In this document: in pieces, positions 46,968-56,870 of the stretch
Position numbering within the stretch: the first letter of the stretch is position 1
Layout: each line of letters opens with the position of its first letter
Source: Streptomyces viridiviolaceus
Lineage (GTDB): Bacteria; Actinomycetota; Actinomycetes; Streptomycetales; Streptomycetaceae
Assembly: GCF_014650995.1 (NCBI RefSeq)
Contig: NZ_BMWA01000006.1
Span: forward strand, 298,405-362,404
Direction: 5' to 3'
DNA length: 64,000 nt
The notes under the pieces: model-generated
Seen by the model: the letters and a program-made list of their open reading frames with translations, nothing else
What the model was told of the DNA's origin: nothing
The model's database searches: none
Translations under genes and position numbers: made by a program

Positions 46968-49023
46968 GCTCAGGCGCTTCGGGCGCGGGCGGCTGCCGCG
47001 CGCCGCGCTGGTCGCGCTGCTGGTGCTGCCCCTGCTGTACGGAGCGCTGTACCTGTGGTCGTTCTGGGATCCGTACGGCCGTCTCGACCGCATCCCGGTG
47101 GCGCTCGTGAACGACGACCGGGGAGCCACCGCGGACGGCGAGAGGCTCACGGCGGGCGACGACATCACCGAGGGGCTGCGCGAGAGCGAGGTCTTCGACT
47201 GGCACGAGGTGAGCGCCGCCGAGGCCCGCAGGGGCCTGGAGGACGGCACCTACTACCTGTCGCTCACCATGCCCGCCGACTTCAGCCGCCGCATCGCCTC
47301 CAGCGCCGGCGACTCCCCGGAGACCGGCGCCCTCCAGGTGCGGACCAACGACGCGAACAACTACATCGTCGGACAGATCTCCCGGACGGTGTTCGGCGAG
47401 GTGCGCCAGGCCGCGTCCACCAAGGCCTCGCGGTCGTTCCTGGACCGGATCTTCATCTCCTTCTCCGACATCCACGGCGAAACCGTGAAGGCGGCGCAGG
47501 GGGCGGACAAGCTCAAGGGCGGCATCGGCAAGGCGAAGAAGGGCTCCAAGGACCTCGCCGACGGGCTCAAGGACGCCGAGGACGGCAGCGGCAAGCTGTC
47601 CAAGGGCCTGAAGAAGCTCGACAAGGGCGCGGGTGACCTGGAGGAGGGCTCGAAGCAGGTCGCCGAGGGCACGCAGACGCTCGCCGACAAGGTCAACAAG
47701 GCCGCGGGCAAGGCGGGCCCCTTCCTGGAGGACAACGAGAAGACCATCGGGGACACCGCCCAGCTCGTCGCCGACTCCTCCGGGACCATCCGCGACCACC
47801 TGGACACTTTGGTCAGGACGGCCCCGGCCGCCGCCAAGGGCGCCCACGCGGCCTCCGACACGCTCACCGGCGTCCACAAGGCGCGCTGCGAGGACCCGGC
47901 GCTGCCCGATCCGGCCTGCGCCGACCTGAAGAAGGCCAAGGACGCCGCGGCCGACGTGGCGGTGATCGCGGACGACGTCGACACCCTCGTCGCCGACCAG
48001 GACGGCGACCTGAAGAAGCTCGACGAGAACCTCGCCACCCTGCAGAAGCAGGCTCAGGCCCTCGCCGACCGCGCGCCGAACCTCTCCGAGGACCTCGACG
48101 ACGCCGTCACGAAGATCAACGAGTTGAACGAGGGCGCCGGAAAGGTCGCCGCCGGGGCCAAGAAGCTGCACAAGGGGCTCGGTACGGCCAGGACCGGCGC
48201 GGTCGATCTCGACGAGGGCGTCGGCAGGCTCAGGACGGGCGCCGACGACCTGAACGGCGGCATGTTCAAGCTGGTCGACGGCTCCGAGAAGCTCGCCGGA
48301 GGCCTCCACGACGGCGCCGAGCAGATCCCGGACTACGACGAGCAGGACCGCGACAAGCGCACCGGTGTGATGGCCGACCCGGTCCGGCTCGTCTCCGAGT
48401 CCCTGCACCAGGCGCCCAACTACGGCACCGGTTTCGCCCCGTACTTCATCCCGCTCTCGCTGTGGGTGGGTGCCATGGTGGCGTACATGCTGATCGCGCC
48501 GATGAACCGGCGTGCGCTCGCCGCGGGCGCCTCGGCCTGGCGCATCGCGCTGGCGGGCTGGCTGCCGGTGGTGGCGATCGGGGTGCTCCAGACGGTGGCC
48601 CTGATGTCGGTGCTGCACTGGGCGGTCGGCCTGCAGATGGCCCGGGCGGCCGGGACGGTGGGTTTCCTGTTCCTGGTGACCGCGTGCTTCACGGCCATCG
48701 TGCAGTGGCTGAACGCCCGCTTCGGGGCGGCCGGCCGGATCCTGGTGCTCGCGCTGCTGATGCTCCAGCTGACCTCGGCGGGCGGCACCTACCCCGTGCA
48801 GACCAGCCCGGGCTTCTTCAACGCGCTGCACCCCTTCCTGCCGATGAGCTACGTCGTCGAGGCCCTCAGGAGGCTGATCACGGGCGGCGGTCCGGAACCG
48901 GTGTGGCACGCGTGCGTGGTGCTCGCGGCGTTCACCGTGGCGGCCCTCGCGCTGACCGCGCTGTCGGCACGCCGCCGGCAGGTGTGGACGCTCGACCGGC
49001 TGCACCCGGAGCTGACCCTGTGA
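46939..49023 (+). CDS. YhgE/Pip-family membrane protein (ESX/phage-infection-protein-like)
   Basis: A 694-residue protein of the YhgE/Pip family, related to ABC-2-type permeases. One helix near the N-terminus (residues 22-42) is followed by about 450 extracytoplasmic residues containing repeated heptad-like units (KGSKDLADGLKDAEDG, KGLKKLDKGAGDLEEG). About five to six C-terminal helices (residues 495-690) follow. In other bacteria relatives serve as phage receptors or type VII secretion partners; the role here is unknown. ATG 46939 lies inside the ATPase gene. The tetR gene follows. Confidence 0.85.
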   Translation: MRSPKLAALELRRFGRGRLPRAALVALLVLPLLYGALYLWSFWDPYGRLDRIPVALVNDDRGATADGERLTAGDDITEGLRESEVFDWHEVSAAEARRGLEDGTYYLSLTMPADFSRRIASSAGDSPETGALQVRTNDANNYIVGQISRTVFGEVRQAASTKASRSFLDRIFISFSDIHGETVKAAQGADKLKGGIGKAKKGSKDLADGLKDAEDGSGKLSKGLKKLDKGAGDLEEGSKQVAEGTQTLADKVNKAAGKAGPFLEDNEKTIGDTAQLVADSSGTIRDHLDTLVRTAPAAAKGAHAASDTLTGVHKARCEDPALPDPACADLKKAKDAAADVAVIADDVDTLVADQDGDLKKLDENLATLQKQAQALADRAPNLSEDLDDAVTKINELNEGAGKVAAGAKKLHKGLGTARTGAVDLDEGVGRLRTGADDLNGGMFKLVDGSEKLAGGLHDGAEQIPDYDEQDRDKRTGVMADPVRLVSESLHQAPNYGTGFAPYFIPLSLWVGAMVAYMLIAPMNRRALAAGASAWRIALAGWLPVVAIGVLQTVALMSVLHWAVGLQMARAAGTVGFLFLVTACFTAIVQWLNARFGAAGRILVLALLMLQLTSAGGTYPVQTSPGFFNALHPFLPMSYVVEALRRLITGGGPEPVWHACVVLAAFTVAALALTALSARRRQVWTLDRLHPELTL

Positions 49024-49070
49024 GCCCTTCGGTGACATCCCCCGGAAAGGTTCCTGTGACAATCGGGACC

Positions 49071-49700
49071 ATGGAAAGCAGCAGCGCCGCCCCGCAGGGC
49101 AGCAGCCGTCGCGAGGCCACCCGGCAGAAGCTCTACGAGGCGGCCGTCACCCTCATCGCCGAGCAGGGCTTCTCCGCCACCACCGTGGACGAGATCGCCG
49201 AACGGGCGGGGGTCGCGAAGGGCACGGTCTACTACAACTTCGCCAGCAAGTCGGTCCTCTTCGAGGAGCTGCTGCGGCACGGCGTCGGCCTGCTGACCGC
49301 GTCCCTGCGGGAGGCGGCCGAGCGGACGGCACGGGAGGGCCGCGGCCGGGTCGACGCCCTGGACGCGATGATCCGCGCGGGGCTCGTCTTCATCGACCGC
49401 TACCCGGCCTTCACCCAGCTGTACGTGGCGGAGTTGTGGCGCACCAACCGCGCCTGGCAGTCCACGTTGCTGGTGGTCCGGCAGGAGGCCGTCGCGGTGG
49501 TCGAGGGGGTGCTGCGCGACGGCGTGGAGAGCGGTGAGTTCAGCGAGGAGATCGACATCCCGCTGACCGCCGCCGCGCTGGTCGGCATGGTGCTGGTCGC
49601 CGCGCTGGACTGGAAGTCGTTCCAGCCGGAACGCTCCCTCGACGACGTGCACGCGGCCCTGTCCCGGCTGCTCCAGGGCCGGGTGAGCGGCCGCCCCTGA
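49071..49700 (+). CDS. TetR-family transcriptional regulator
   Basis: A 209-residue repressor-type protein. The helix-turn-helix is at about residues 35-60 (TVDEIAERAGVAKGTVYYNF) after SRREATRQKLYEAAVTLI; the all-helical ligand domain follows. It is the last gene of the ABC/YhgE operon and probably binds the ACTGAC palindrome at 46142. The start is ATG 49071; GTG 49056, with GGAAAGG five bases upstream, is a real alternative adding five residues. The ligand is unknown. Confidence 0.92.
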   Translation: MESSSAAPQGSSRREATRQKLYEAAVTLIAEQGFSATTVDEIAERAGVAKGTVYYNFASKSVLFEELLRHGVGLLTASLREAAERTAREGRGRVDALDAMIRAGLVFIDRYPAFTQLYVAELWRTNRAWQSTLLVVRQEAVAVVEGVLRDGVESGEFSEEIDIPLTAAALVGMVLVAALDWKSFQPERSLDDVHAALSRLLQGRVSGRP

Positions 49701-49718
49701 GATCCGGCCGCAAGAAAA

Positions 49719-49769
49719 GCGCCGGTCCGTGGTGGCCGCGTCCCCCGCGGGCCACCGTCGGACCGGCGC
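49719..49769 (+). terminator. Terminator of the ABC/YhgE/TetR operon
   Basis: Outer 11-bp stem GCGCCGGTCCG/CGGACCGGCGC (49719-49729/49759-49769) encloses an inner stem GGTGGCC/GGCCACC. It begins 19 bases after the tetR stop. Confidence 0.85.
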
Positions 49770-50190
49770 CTCTTCCTGCTCCCCCGTACGTCCCCCCGTC
49801 GGAACCCCCGTTCTCGGTCGTCCCCCGGGTCCCCCCGTGCCTCACTCCCGCCGACACCGGCCGGCGGAAGGAGCGGATCGTGGGCCCGGCCCCGTTCCGG
49901 CGCCCCGTGTCGCCGGTGCCGGAGCCGTGCCCCTCTCCGTGCCTCCACTCTCTCGTTCGCGCAGGTCGGACCCCATCCGCGCGCGTACTCATCTCCCCGG
50001 CTAGGTACGGATACTCAGCCCTGCGCACTCCTGCCCAACGCGCCGCGCCCGCGATCGGTCACGTACGCGCCCGTCACCGTACTCAGCAGCCGCCCCGGCG
50101 AGCGGCCCGCCGGGGAGGGAGCCGTCGGTCCCGCAGGCCGGCGCCGCCCCTCGGGCCGGACCGTCGGCGGCTGCCGATAAAGTCCCTGGC
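49770..50190. other. Gene-free region before the flavoprotein gene
   Basis: 421 bp, pyrimidine-rich on the plus strand (runs of C). No reading frame here has a ribosome site and recognisable protein. A TACTCAG pair (50010-50016 and 50079-50085 region) was seen but no promoter could be assigned. Confidence 0.35.
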
Positions 50191-51687
50191 ATGGCACGGA
50201 TTGCGGTGATCGGCGCCGGGATGGGCGCGATGGCGGCCGCCGCCCGGCTGGCCGTCGCGGGCCACCGGGTGGCGGTGTACGAGCGGACGGAGACGTACGG
50301 CGGAGCGGTGCGCCGCTTCGAGCGGGACGGCTTCTCCTTCGACACCGGCCCCGCCCTGCTGCCCCTGCCCGCGGTCTGGCGCGATCTGTTCGTCAAGACC
50401 GGCAAGGAACCGCTGGAGCGGTGCGTCGACCTGGTCCAGGTCGACCCGTCGTCGCACCACGTGTTCGCGGACGGCACGCGGGTCTCGCTGCCGAACGCCT
50501 CGCGCGCGGGCGTCGTCGCCGCCCTGGACGAGGCGCTCGGCCCGCCGGCCGGACAGCGCTGGGGCGACTTCCTGGTGCGGGCCCGGGAGGCCTGGGACCG
50601 GACCCGCCGGCCGCTCCTGGAGGAGCCGTTGTGGCCCGACTGGCGGGTGCTCGGCGAGCGCGAGCCCTATCCGGCGGTCCCGCACAAGCGGCTGCTGCGC
50701 ACCCGCCGGGCCGGCACCCTCGCCGAGGTGGGCGCCTGGGAACTGCGCGACGCCCGCCTGACCGCCCTCCTGGAGAGCCACGCGCTCGCCCACGGCCTGG
50801 ATCCCCGCTCCGCCCCGGCGAGCACCGCCGTGCTGCCCTACATGGAGCACGCCTTCGGCACCTGGTACGTGCGCGGCGGTCTGCGGGAGCTGGCGCGGGC
50901 CGTGTACGAGCGGTGCCGGGAGCGCAGGGTCGAGTTCCACTTCGGCACCGAGGTCACGGGCCTCGTGGAGAAGGACGGCCGGGCGGCGGGCGTGGAGCTG
51001 GCCGACGGTGCGGTGGCCGAGGCCGAGTTCGTGGTCGCCGGTGTCGCGCCCGGTGTGCTGGACCGCCTCGTCGGCGGGACGCCGGTGCGCGGCGACGGCG
51101 ACGTGCCGCCGCAGCACGGCACGGCGAGCCGGCTCACGGTGCTGCTGGCCCTCCGGGGTGGCCGCCCGGAGGGCACGGCCCACCGCACGGTGGTGCACGC
51201 GGAGGACCGCGAGAGCGAGTTGGGCTCCCTGTTCGGCGCCGTGCCCGGCACGGCCGGGCGGCCCACCGTCACCGTCCTGCGGCCGGGCGGCCCTGAGTCC
51301 GTCCCGGACGCGGGCCACGAGGCGGTCACGCTGACCTCGGTGGTGCCCGCGGGAGGCGGAGCCGACGCCGAGGGCCACGCCGAGCACCTGATCGCGGTCG
51401 CCGAGCGGGCCGTGCCGGACCTGCGCGACCGCCTGCTGTGGCACGAGGTGCTCACCCCGGCCGACATCGCGGAGGCGACCGGCGCCGAGGGCGGAGCGGT
51501 TCCGGCGCCGGCGCTGGCCGCGGCGGACGGGCGCCTGCTGCACCCGGCGAACGGCACGCGCACCGGCGGCCTGTTCACGGTGGGCGGCTGGTCGCACCCC
51601 GGCGGCGGTCTGCCGCACGCGGGCATGTCGGGCGCGCTGGTCGCCGGACTGATCGTGGAGGGGCCGGGGTTCCGGGGCTCCCAGTGA
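50191..51687 (+). CDS. FAD-dependent oxidoreductase, phytoene-desaturase-like
   Basis: A 498-residue flavoprotein. The dinucleotide-binding motif VIGAGMGAMAAAARLAVAG opens the protein, followed by the FAD ribose region VYERTETYGGAVRRF, and it ends with the GGxxxxGGGLPxAG-type motif seen as GWSHPGGGLPHAGMSGALVA. This is the CrtI/CrtN amine-oxidase-like pattern. No carotenoid genes are adjacent, so the substrate is unknown. ATG 50191 lies directly after a gene-free region. Its neighbour on the other strand converges 31 bp away. Confidence 0.88.
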   Translation: MARIAVIGAGMGAMAAAARLAVAGHRVAVYERTETYGGAVRRFERDGFSFDTGPALLPLPAVWRDLFVKTGKEPLERCVDLVQVDPSSHHVFADGTRVSLPNASRAGVVAALDEALGPPAGQRWGDFLVRAREAWDRTRRPLLEEPLWPDWRVLGEREPYPAVPHKRLLRTRRAGTLAEVGAWELRDARLTALLESHALAHGLDPRSAPASTAVLPYMEHAFGTWYVRGGLRELARAVYERCRERRVEFHFGTEVTGLVEKDGRAAGVELADGAVAEAEFVVAGVAPGVLDRLVGGTPVRGDGDVPPQHGTASRLTVLLALRGGRPEGTAHRTVVHAEDRESELGSLFGAVPGTAGRPTVTVLRPGGPESVPDAGHEAVTLTSVVPAGGGADAEGHAEHLIAVAERAVPDLRDRLLWHEVLTPADIAEATGAEGGAVPAPALAAADGRLLHPANGTRTGGLFTVGGWSHPGGGLPHAGMSGALVAGLIVEGPGFRGSQ

Positions 51688-51718
51688 ACGACCGGCCGGC
51701 GATCGGCGCCGGTGGGCG

Positions 51719-52648
51719 TCAGAACCGGTACTGCTCGTCGTAGCCCTGACCCTGCGGCTGCCCGTCGCCCTGGTGCGGATACCCCTGTTCCGGCGGGAGT
51801 TCGCCGCCGTACGGCGCGTCGGTGCTGCGCTGCTGCGGCACCCACACCCCGCCGGGCGGGGTCTCGCCGCCGTAGCCGCCGGTGGCGTACGGGTCCTGCC
51901 CGTAGCCCTGCTGGCCGTACTGGTGCTGGCCGGTGGTGTCGTAACCGGTGCCGTACGCGGCTCCCCCGTAGGTGTGGGTGCCGATGTACGGGTCGGAGTA
52001 GGCGGCGTACTGCTGCTGGCCGCTGTCGTAGCCGTAATCCTGCTGGCCGTAGCCGGAGTAGTCGTAGGCGTAGTTCGCGTCGGTGGTCTGCGCGGCCGGC
52101 GCCTGCCGGTCCTGGCCGTGACCGGAGTCGCCGTACACGCCGTAGGAGCCGGTGTCGTCCGGCAGGGGCTGCGGCTCGTAGACGGCGGTGGTCTCCGCGG
52201 CCGTGGGCACGGCGGGGCGGGCGGGGGCGAAGACGTCGTCGCGGTCGTAGTCGCCGTGGCCGTAGGAGAGGCTGTCGGGGCCGTGTGCGCGGTCGTCGTG
52301 GCCGGCCTCGGCCGCCTCCAGTCCGGAGACCTCCAACGTCGGCTCCTGACGGCCCGGTTCGGGCCTGCGGCGCTTGCTGCCGATCAGACCCGCCGGAGCC
52401 GAGACGGCCCAGCCGGCCGCGAAACCGCGGCGGAACGACAGCGTGACGTAGGTCTGGCCGACGGCGAAGGCCGCCGCGCCCAGGCCGATGACGACGACGG
52501 ACGGGATCAGCACACCCACGACGACACCGAGGAAGCCGCCGAAGGCGAGCAGCCGCCAGCGCAGGCGCGCCTTGTACTGCAGCAGCACCTCGCCCAGCAG
52601 CCACAGCGCGACGACGCCGAACGCGATGTAGAGGACCGTCCAGCCCAT
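51719..52648 (-). CDS. Membrane protein with a Tyr/Gly/Gln-rich disordered tail
   Basis: A 309-residue protein. Helices near residues 3-22 and 30-60 form a small membrane domain (VLYIAFGVVALWLLGEVLL, then RWRLLAFGGFLGVVVGVLI). From about residue 115 the chain is a low-complexity tail in which Tyr, Gly, Gln, Asp and Pro dominate (YSGYGQQDYGYDSGQQQYA). ATG 52648 follows GAGAGGGG. It lies 56 bp after metF on the same strand. No functional family is recognised; the tail composition resembles prion-like, self-associating sequences, but that is inference. Confidence 0.75.
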   Translation of the reverse strand: MGWTVLYIAFGVVALWLLGEVLLQYKARLRWRLLAFGGFLGVVVGVLIPSVVVIGLGAAAFAVGQTYVTLSFRRGFAAGWAVSAPAGLIGSKRRRPEPGRQEPTLEVSGLEAAEAGHDDRAHGPDSLSYGHGDYDRDDVFAPARPAVPTAAETTAVYEPQPLPDDTGSYGVYGDSGHGQDRQAPAAQTTDANYAYDYSGYGQQDYGYDSGQQQYAAYSDPYIGTHTYGGAAYGTGYDTTGQHQYGQQGYGQDPYATGGYGGETPPGGVWVPQQRSTDAPYGGELPPEQGYPHQGDGQPQGQGYDEQYRF

Positions 52649-52704
52649 GTACGCCCCTCTCCCAGTGGCCGCTACGCAGTGTGTCGTAAGTATGTGCGGC
52701 AGGT

Positions 52705-53663
<959 letters not shown>

Positions 53664-53750
53664 CCGGAGGCGGCTGATTTGTCCGGATTATCTGTTTGTT
53701 GTCCACCCCTTGGACACATGCCCTCGGCACTCGCCCGGACCGGCCGGGGC

Positions 53751-54407
53751 CTACGCCTCCCGCAGCCGCTTCGCGAACTCCGCCGCCGCCGCTCCCGGGT
53801 CGTCCGCCCCGGTGATCGCGCGGACCACGACGACCCGGCGGGCGCCCGCCCGAAGGACCTCGTCGAGATTTCCGAGGTCGATGCCCCCGATGGCGAACCA
53901 GGGACGGTCGGTGCCCAGGGAGGCCGTGTACCGGACCAGGTCCAGGCCGGGCGCGTGACGTCCCGGCTTGGTGGGGGTCGGCCAGCACGGCCCCGTGCAG
54001 AAGTAGTCCACGCCCTCCTGGACGGCGGCGGCCGCCGCCTCGGACTCGGCGTGCGTGGAGCGGCCGACGAGGACGTCGCCGCCGAGGATCGCCCGCGCCG
54101 CGGGCACCGGCAGGTCGCCCTGGCCGAGGTGCAGCACGTCGGATCCGGCGGCGTGGGCGACGTCCGCCCGGTCGTTGACCGCGAACAGCTTGCCGTGGCG
54201 GGCGCAGGCGTCGGCGAAGACCTTCAGGTGCTCCAGCTCCTCCGCCGCCTCCATGCCCTTGTCCCGCAGCTGCACGATGTCGACACCGCCGGCCAGCACG
54301 GCGTCCAGGAACTCGGGCAGGTCGCCCTGCTCCTTGCGGGCGTCGGTGCACAGGTAGAGCCGGGCGTCGGCGAGCCGGGCGTGTGCGGTGGCGGCTGTGT
54401 CGGGCAT
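53751..54407 (-). CDS. thiE: Thiamine-phosphate synthase
   Basis: A 218-residue TIM-barrel enzyme that joins HMP-pyrophosphate to the thiazole phosphate to make thiamine phosphate. Motifs are [51 protein letters not shown] (represented by [10 protein letters not shown] and HLGQGDLP), [12 protein letters not shown] and [13 protein letters not shown] 54407 begins the conserved N-terminus; open sequence upstream to 54542 is not convincing. It is transcribed away from thiO-thiS-thiG, about 2.4 kb from them, and I see no TPP element of its own. Confidence 0.95.
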   Translation of the reverse strand: MPDTAATAHARLADARLYLCTDARKEQGDLPEFLDAVLAGGVDIVQLRDKGMEAAEELEHLKVFADACARHGKLFAVNDRADVAHAAGSDVLHLGQGDLPVPAARAILGGDVLVGRSTHAESEAAAAAVQEGVDYFCTGPCWPTPTKPGRHAPGLDLVRYTASLGTDRPWFAIGGIDLGNLDEVLRAGARRVVVVRAITGADDPGAAAAEFAKRLREA

Positions 54408-54602
54408 GCGTGTGTCCCCCAGATCGGTGGCGGGTGACGGCCGGGGTGTCCCCCGTCGTCGCGGCGTACGGCCACGTGCGCGGCCGTGGTGTGCACGCGG
54501 CCGTCGTGGCGCACGGGCAGCGGCCGTGGCGGCACCGGCCACGGGCCGTGGTGGGCCGGGGCCCCGGCCTGCCGCGGCCCGTACGCCGGGCGGTGTGTCA
54601 GG

Positions 54603-54968
54603 TCAGACGGCGAGCGCCTGGGCGCGGCGCTTCACCTCCGTGCCGCGATTCTCGCTCAGCGCCTGCGCGGGGGTGCCGGGCAGGGTCGGGTCGGGCGTGA
54701 AGAGCCACTCCAGCATCTCCTCGACCGTGAAGCCGTCGTCCCGCAGGAGCGTCAGGGTCCCGGACAGGCCCTTGACGACCTTGTCCCCGTCGATGAAGGC
54801 GGCGGGGACGTGCAGCGCGCGGTTCTCACCGCGGCGCACCGCGATGAGCTGGCCTTCCTTCACCAGCTGCCGCACGCGGGTCACCTCGACGTCCATCATC
54901 TCCGCGATGTCGGGAAGGGTGAGCCAGGCAGGCACGAGAGCATCGATCTTTGCGTCAATCTCGGTCAC
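54603..54968 (-). CDS. Rv2175c-family DNA-binding protein
   Basis: A 121-residue protein with an excisionase-like winged helix (WLTLPDIAEMMDVEVTRVRQ, then VKEGQLIAVRRGENRALHVP) and the C-terminal Rv2175c domain (LSGTLTLLRDDGFTVEEMLE, ending EWLFTPDPTLPGTPAQAL). Mycobacterial Rv2175c is a DNA-binding substrate of the PknL kinase. Here a PASTA kinase lies 4 kb away, but a link is only a suggestion. GTG 54968. It is 195 bp downstream of the thiE start region on the same strand. Confidence 0.88.
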   Translation of the reverse strand: MTEIDAKIDALVPAWLTLPDIAEMMDVEVTRVRQLVKEGQLIAVRRGENRALHVPAAFIDGDKVVKGLSGTLTLLRDDGFTVEEMLEWLFTPDPTLPGTPAQALSENRGTEVKRRAQALAV

Positions 54969-55032
54969 GTCTCCAGACTGCCATCCCGCACCGACAGTCG
55001 GAAGCCGGACCCGTCCGGGCCGGTCGGACGGG

Positions 55033-56265
55033 CTACGCCGTGGCCGCCTTCAGCGGCCTCGCCGGGTCGGTCAGCAGCCGCGGGTCCATCACCGTGCCCG
55101 CTTCGATCAGACGTCTGCCCTGCGCCAGGTCGCGGGGCCGGCCCACCGCCAGCAGGGCGACCAGACGGTCGTCGCGCAGCCAGCAGACCGTCCAGGCGGG
55201 GCCGGAGGGATCCCCGCGCCACAGGGTGGTGTCGGCGGACGTGTGGTGACCGGCGTACTGGACGAAACGGCCGAACTGCTCGGACCAGAAGTACGGCACC
55301 GGGTCGTAGGTGGCCGGGGCGTCGCCGACGATGTTCGTGGCCACCGTGCGCGGGCCCTGCAGGGCGTTGTCCCAGTGGTGCACGAGCAGCCGTTCGCCAT
55401 AGCGGCCGGAGGGGAAGGAGGCGCAGTCGCCGACGGCGTAGACGTCCGGCGCGGAGGTGCGCAGGCGCTCGTCGGCCAGGACCTCGCCGTACGCGCCGAG
55501 CTCGATCCCGGAGCCGGCGAGCCAGGCGGTGGCCGGCCGGGCGCCGATGCCGACGACGACGGCGCCCGCGGGGAGCCGCGAACCGTCGTCGAGGATCACC
55601 GCGCCGGGCTCACCGGGCTCGACGCGCTCCACGCGCGCGTGGGTGCGCAGTACGGCGCCCGCGTCGGCGTACCAGGCCGTCATGGGGGCGGCGACCTCGG
55701 CGGGCAGCGCTCCCGCGAGGGGCCGGTCGGCTGCCTCGACGACGGTCACCGCGCAGCCCGCCTCGCGCGCCGCGGTGGCGAACTCGGCGCCGATCCAGCC
55801 CGCGCCGACGACCACGATGTCGTGCTGCCGGGCGAGCACCGGGCGCAGCCGCTCGGCGTCGTCCAGGGTGCGCAGCAGGTGCACGCCGGGGACGCCCTCG
55901 GCGCCGGGCAGCCGGATCGGTTCGGCGCCGGTCGCGAGGACGAGGGCGTCGTAGGGCACGGGCCCCGCGGAGGTGTCGAGGAGGTGCTCGCCCGGGCGGA
56001 CGCCGAGCGCCTCGCAGCCGAGCCGCAGTTCGATGCCGAGCGCCTCGAAGTCGACGTCGAAGGCGGAGCCCTCGGCCGTGCCGAGCAGGACCGCCTTGGA
56101 CAGCGGTGGCCGGTCGTACGGCTGGTGCGGCTCGGCGCCGATCAGCGTGACGGTGCCGGTGAAGCCCTGCTCCCGCAGGGCGACCGCGGTCTGCACACCC
56201 GCCATGCCCGCGCCGACCACGACCACGCGCTCCGGCACTGCCCGTTCCTGCGTCTGCTCGCTCAC
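55033..56265 (-). CDS. FAD-dependent pyridine nucleotide-disulfide oxidoreductase
   Basis: A 410-residue flavoprotein of the ferredoxin/rubredoxin-reductase type. Two dinucleotide folds are visible: VVVVGAGMAGVQTAVALRE near the N-terminus (FAD) and IVVVGAGWIGAEFATAAREAG in the middle (NAD(P)H). YDALVLATGAEP and DVYAVGDCASFPSG are also typical. It lacks the CxxC redox pair, so it should pass electrons to a partner such as a ferredoxin. GTG 56265 has no ribosome site but a -10 TATGGT is six bases upstream, suggesting a leaderless mRNA. Confidence 0.9.
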   Translation of the reverse strand: MSEQTQERAVPERVVVVGAGMAGVQTAVALREQGFTGTVTLIGAEPHQPYDRPPLSKAVLLGTAEGSAFDVDFEALGIELRLGCEALGVRPGEHLLDTSAGPVPYDALVLATGAEPIRLPGAEGVPGVHLLRTLDDAERLRPVLARQHDIVVVGAGWIGAEFATAAREAGCAVTVVEAADRPLAGALPAEVAAPMTAWYADAGAVLRTHARVERVEPGEPGAVILDDGSRLPAGAVVVGIGARPATAWLAGSGIELGAYGEVLADERLRTSAPDVYAVGDCASFPSGRYGERLLVHHWDNALQGPRTVATNIVGDAPATYDPVPYFWSEQFGRFVQYAGHHTSADTTLWRGDPSGPAWTVCWLRDDRLVALLAVGRPRDLAQGRRLIEAGTVMDPRLLTDPARPLKAATA

Positions 56266-56271
56266 CTGATC

Positions 56272-56301
56272 ACCATAGACACCTGGCAATTTGTCGGTCA
56301 G
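56272..56301 (-). promoter_or_regulatory. Predicted promoter of the FAD reductase gene
   Basis: On the minus strand CTGACC (56296-56301), 18 bp, TATGGT (56272-56277), then six bases to GTG 56265. The spacing again predicts a leaderless transcript. Confidence 0.45.
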
Positions 56302-56367
56302 CAAGCGCGTTCAGTGACGCTCCGCACTCGGCGATCAGGCCCCGACCACCCGGCGACGACCCCGTCG

Positions 56368-56709
56368 TCACGCGGCGACCTCCTCCACCACGCTCGTGCC
56401 GCTGCCCTGCTGCGACTCCCACTCCCAGCTCTCCTCCAGCCGCACCCGCCCGTCCGGCAGTTCCACGACCGTCGACACACAGTGCCCCGACGACGTGCCG
56501 CCGTCGGTCTTGAGCTGCACGTACCGGAAGTCGAGCCGGTCGCCGTCCCGGGTGCCCACCAGGCGGCCGCGCACGACGTCGCCGCCCTCGTACTCGGCCC
56601 ATATCGCGCCGTCCTGCTCGTGATAGGTGAACCGGGTGCGCGTGCCCACCTGGCCGGGTGACTGGTCGGCGACGGGGGCGAGGACGAGACCGTCGAGTGA
56701 ACGCGCCAC
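56368..56709 (-). CDS. Conserved hypothetical protein (lipocalin-like small beta protein)
   Basis: A 113-residue protein found widely in Streptomyces and sometimes mislabelled acetylglutamate synthase; it has no GNAT motif. The pattern TRFTYHEQDGAIWAEYEGGD, then RGRLVGT, LDFRYVQL and RVRLEESWEWES suggests a small beta-barrel. GTG 56709 follows GGGAG ten bases upstream; longer reading overlaps the riboswitch and is rejected. It is divergent from thiO with 162 bp between starts. No role is known. Confidence 0.7.
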   Translation of the reverse strand: MARSLDGLVLAPVADQSPGQVGTRTRFTYHEQDGAIWAEYEGGDVVRGRLVGTRDGDRLDFRYVQLKTDGGTSSGHCVSTVVELPDGRVRLEESWEWESQQGSGTSVVEEVAA

Positions 56710-56723
56710 GGGTGGAGGCTCCC

Positions 56724-56753
56724 TTACTGAGACATACGGCGTCGGGCTAGGGT
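56724..56753 (+). promoter_or_regulatory. Predicted promoter of the thiOSG operon
   Basis: TTACTG (56724-56729), 18 bp, TAGGGT (56748-56753), just upstream of the TPP aptamer, giving transcription from about 56760. Confidence 0.5.
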
Positions 56754-56763
56754 GGCCAACGTA

Positions 56764-56862
56764 AAGCACTCGCGGGAGCCCGGACGCACCGGGCTGAGAG
56801 GGAGGCTGGCGGCCTCCGACCGTACGAACCTGATCCGGGTCATGCCGGCGAAGGGAGGGGCT
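56764..56862 (+). promoter_or_regulatory. TPP (THI-box) riboswitch
   Basis: The conserved thi-box cores are clear: GGGCTGAGAGGGAGG and ACCTGATCCGGGTCATGCC, then GGCGAAGGGA at the 3' side. The thiO ribosome site GGGAGG overlaps the end of the aptamer (about 56853-56860), so ligand binding should hide it and reduce translation of thiO-thiS-thiG. I see no separate terminator hairpin. Confidence 0.95.
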
Positions 56863-56870
56863 GGACGCCC

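Noticed and set aside
49540..50028. Minus-strand ORF after tetR
   Set aside because: Overlaps tetR and the terminator and has no ribosome site or known motif.
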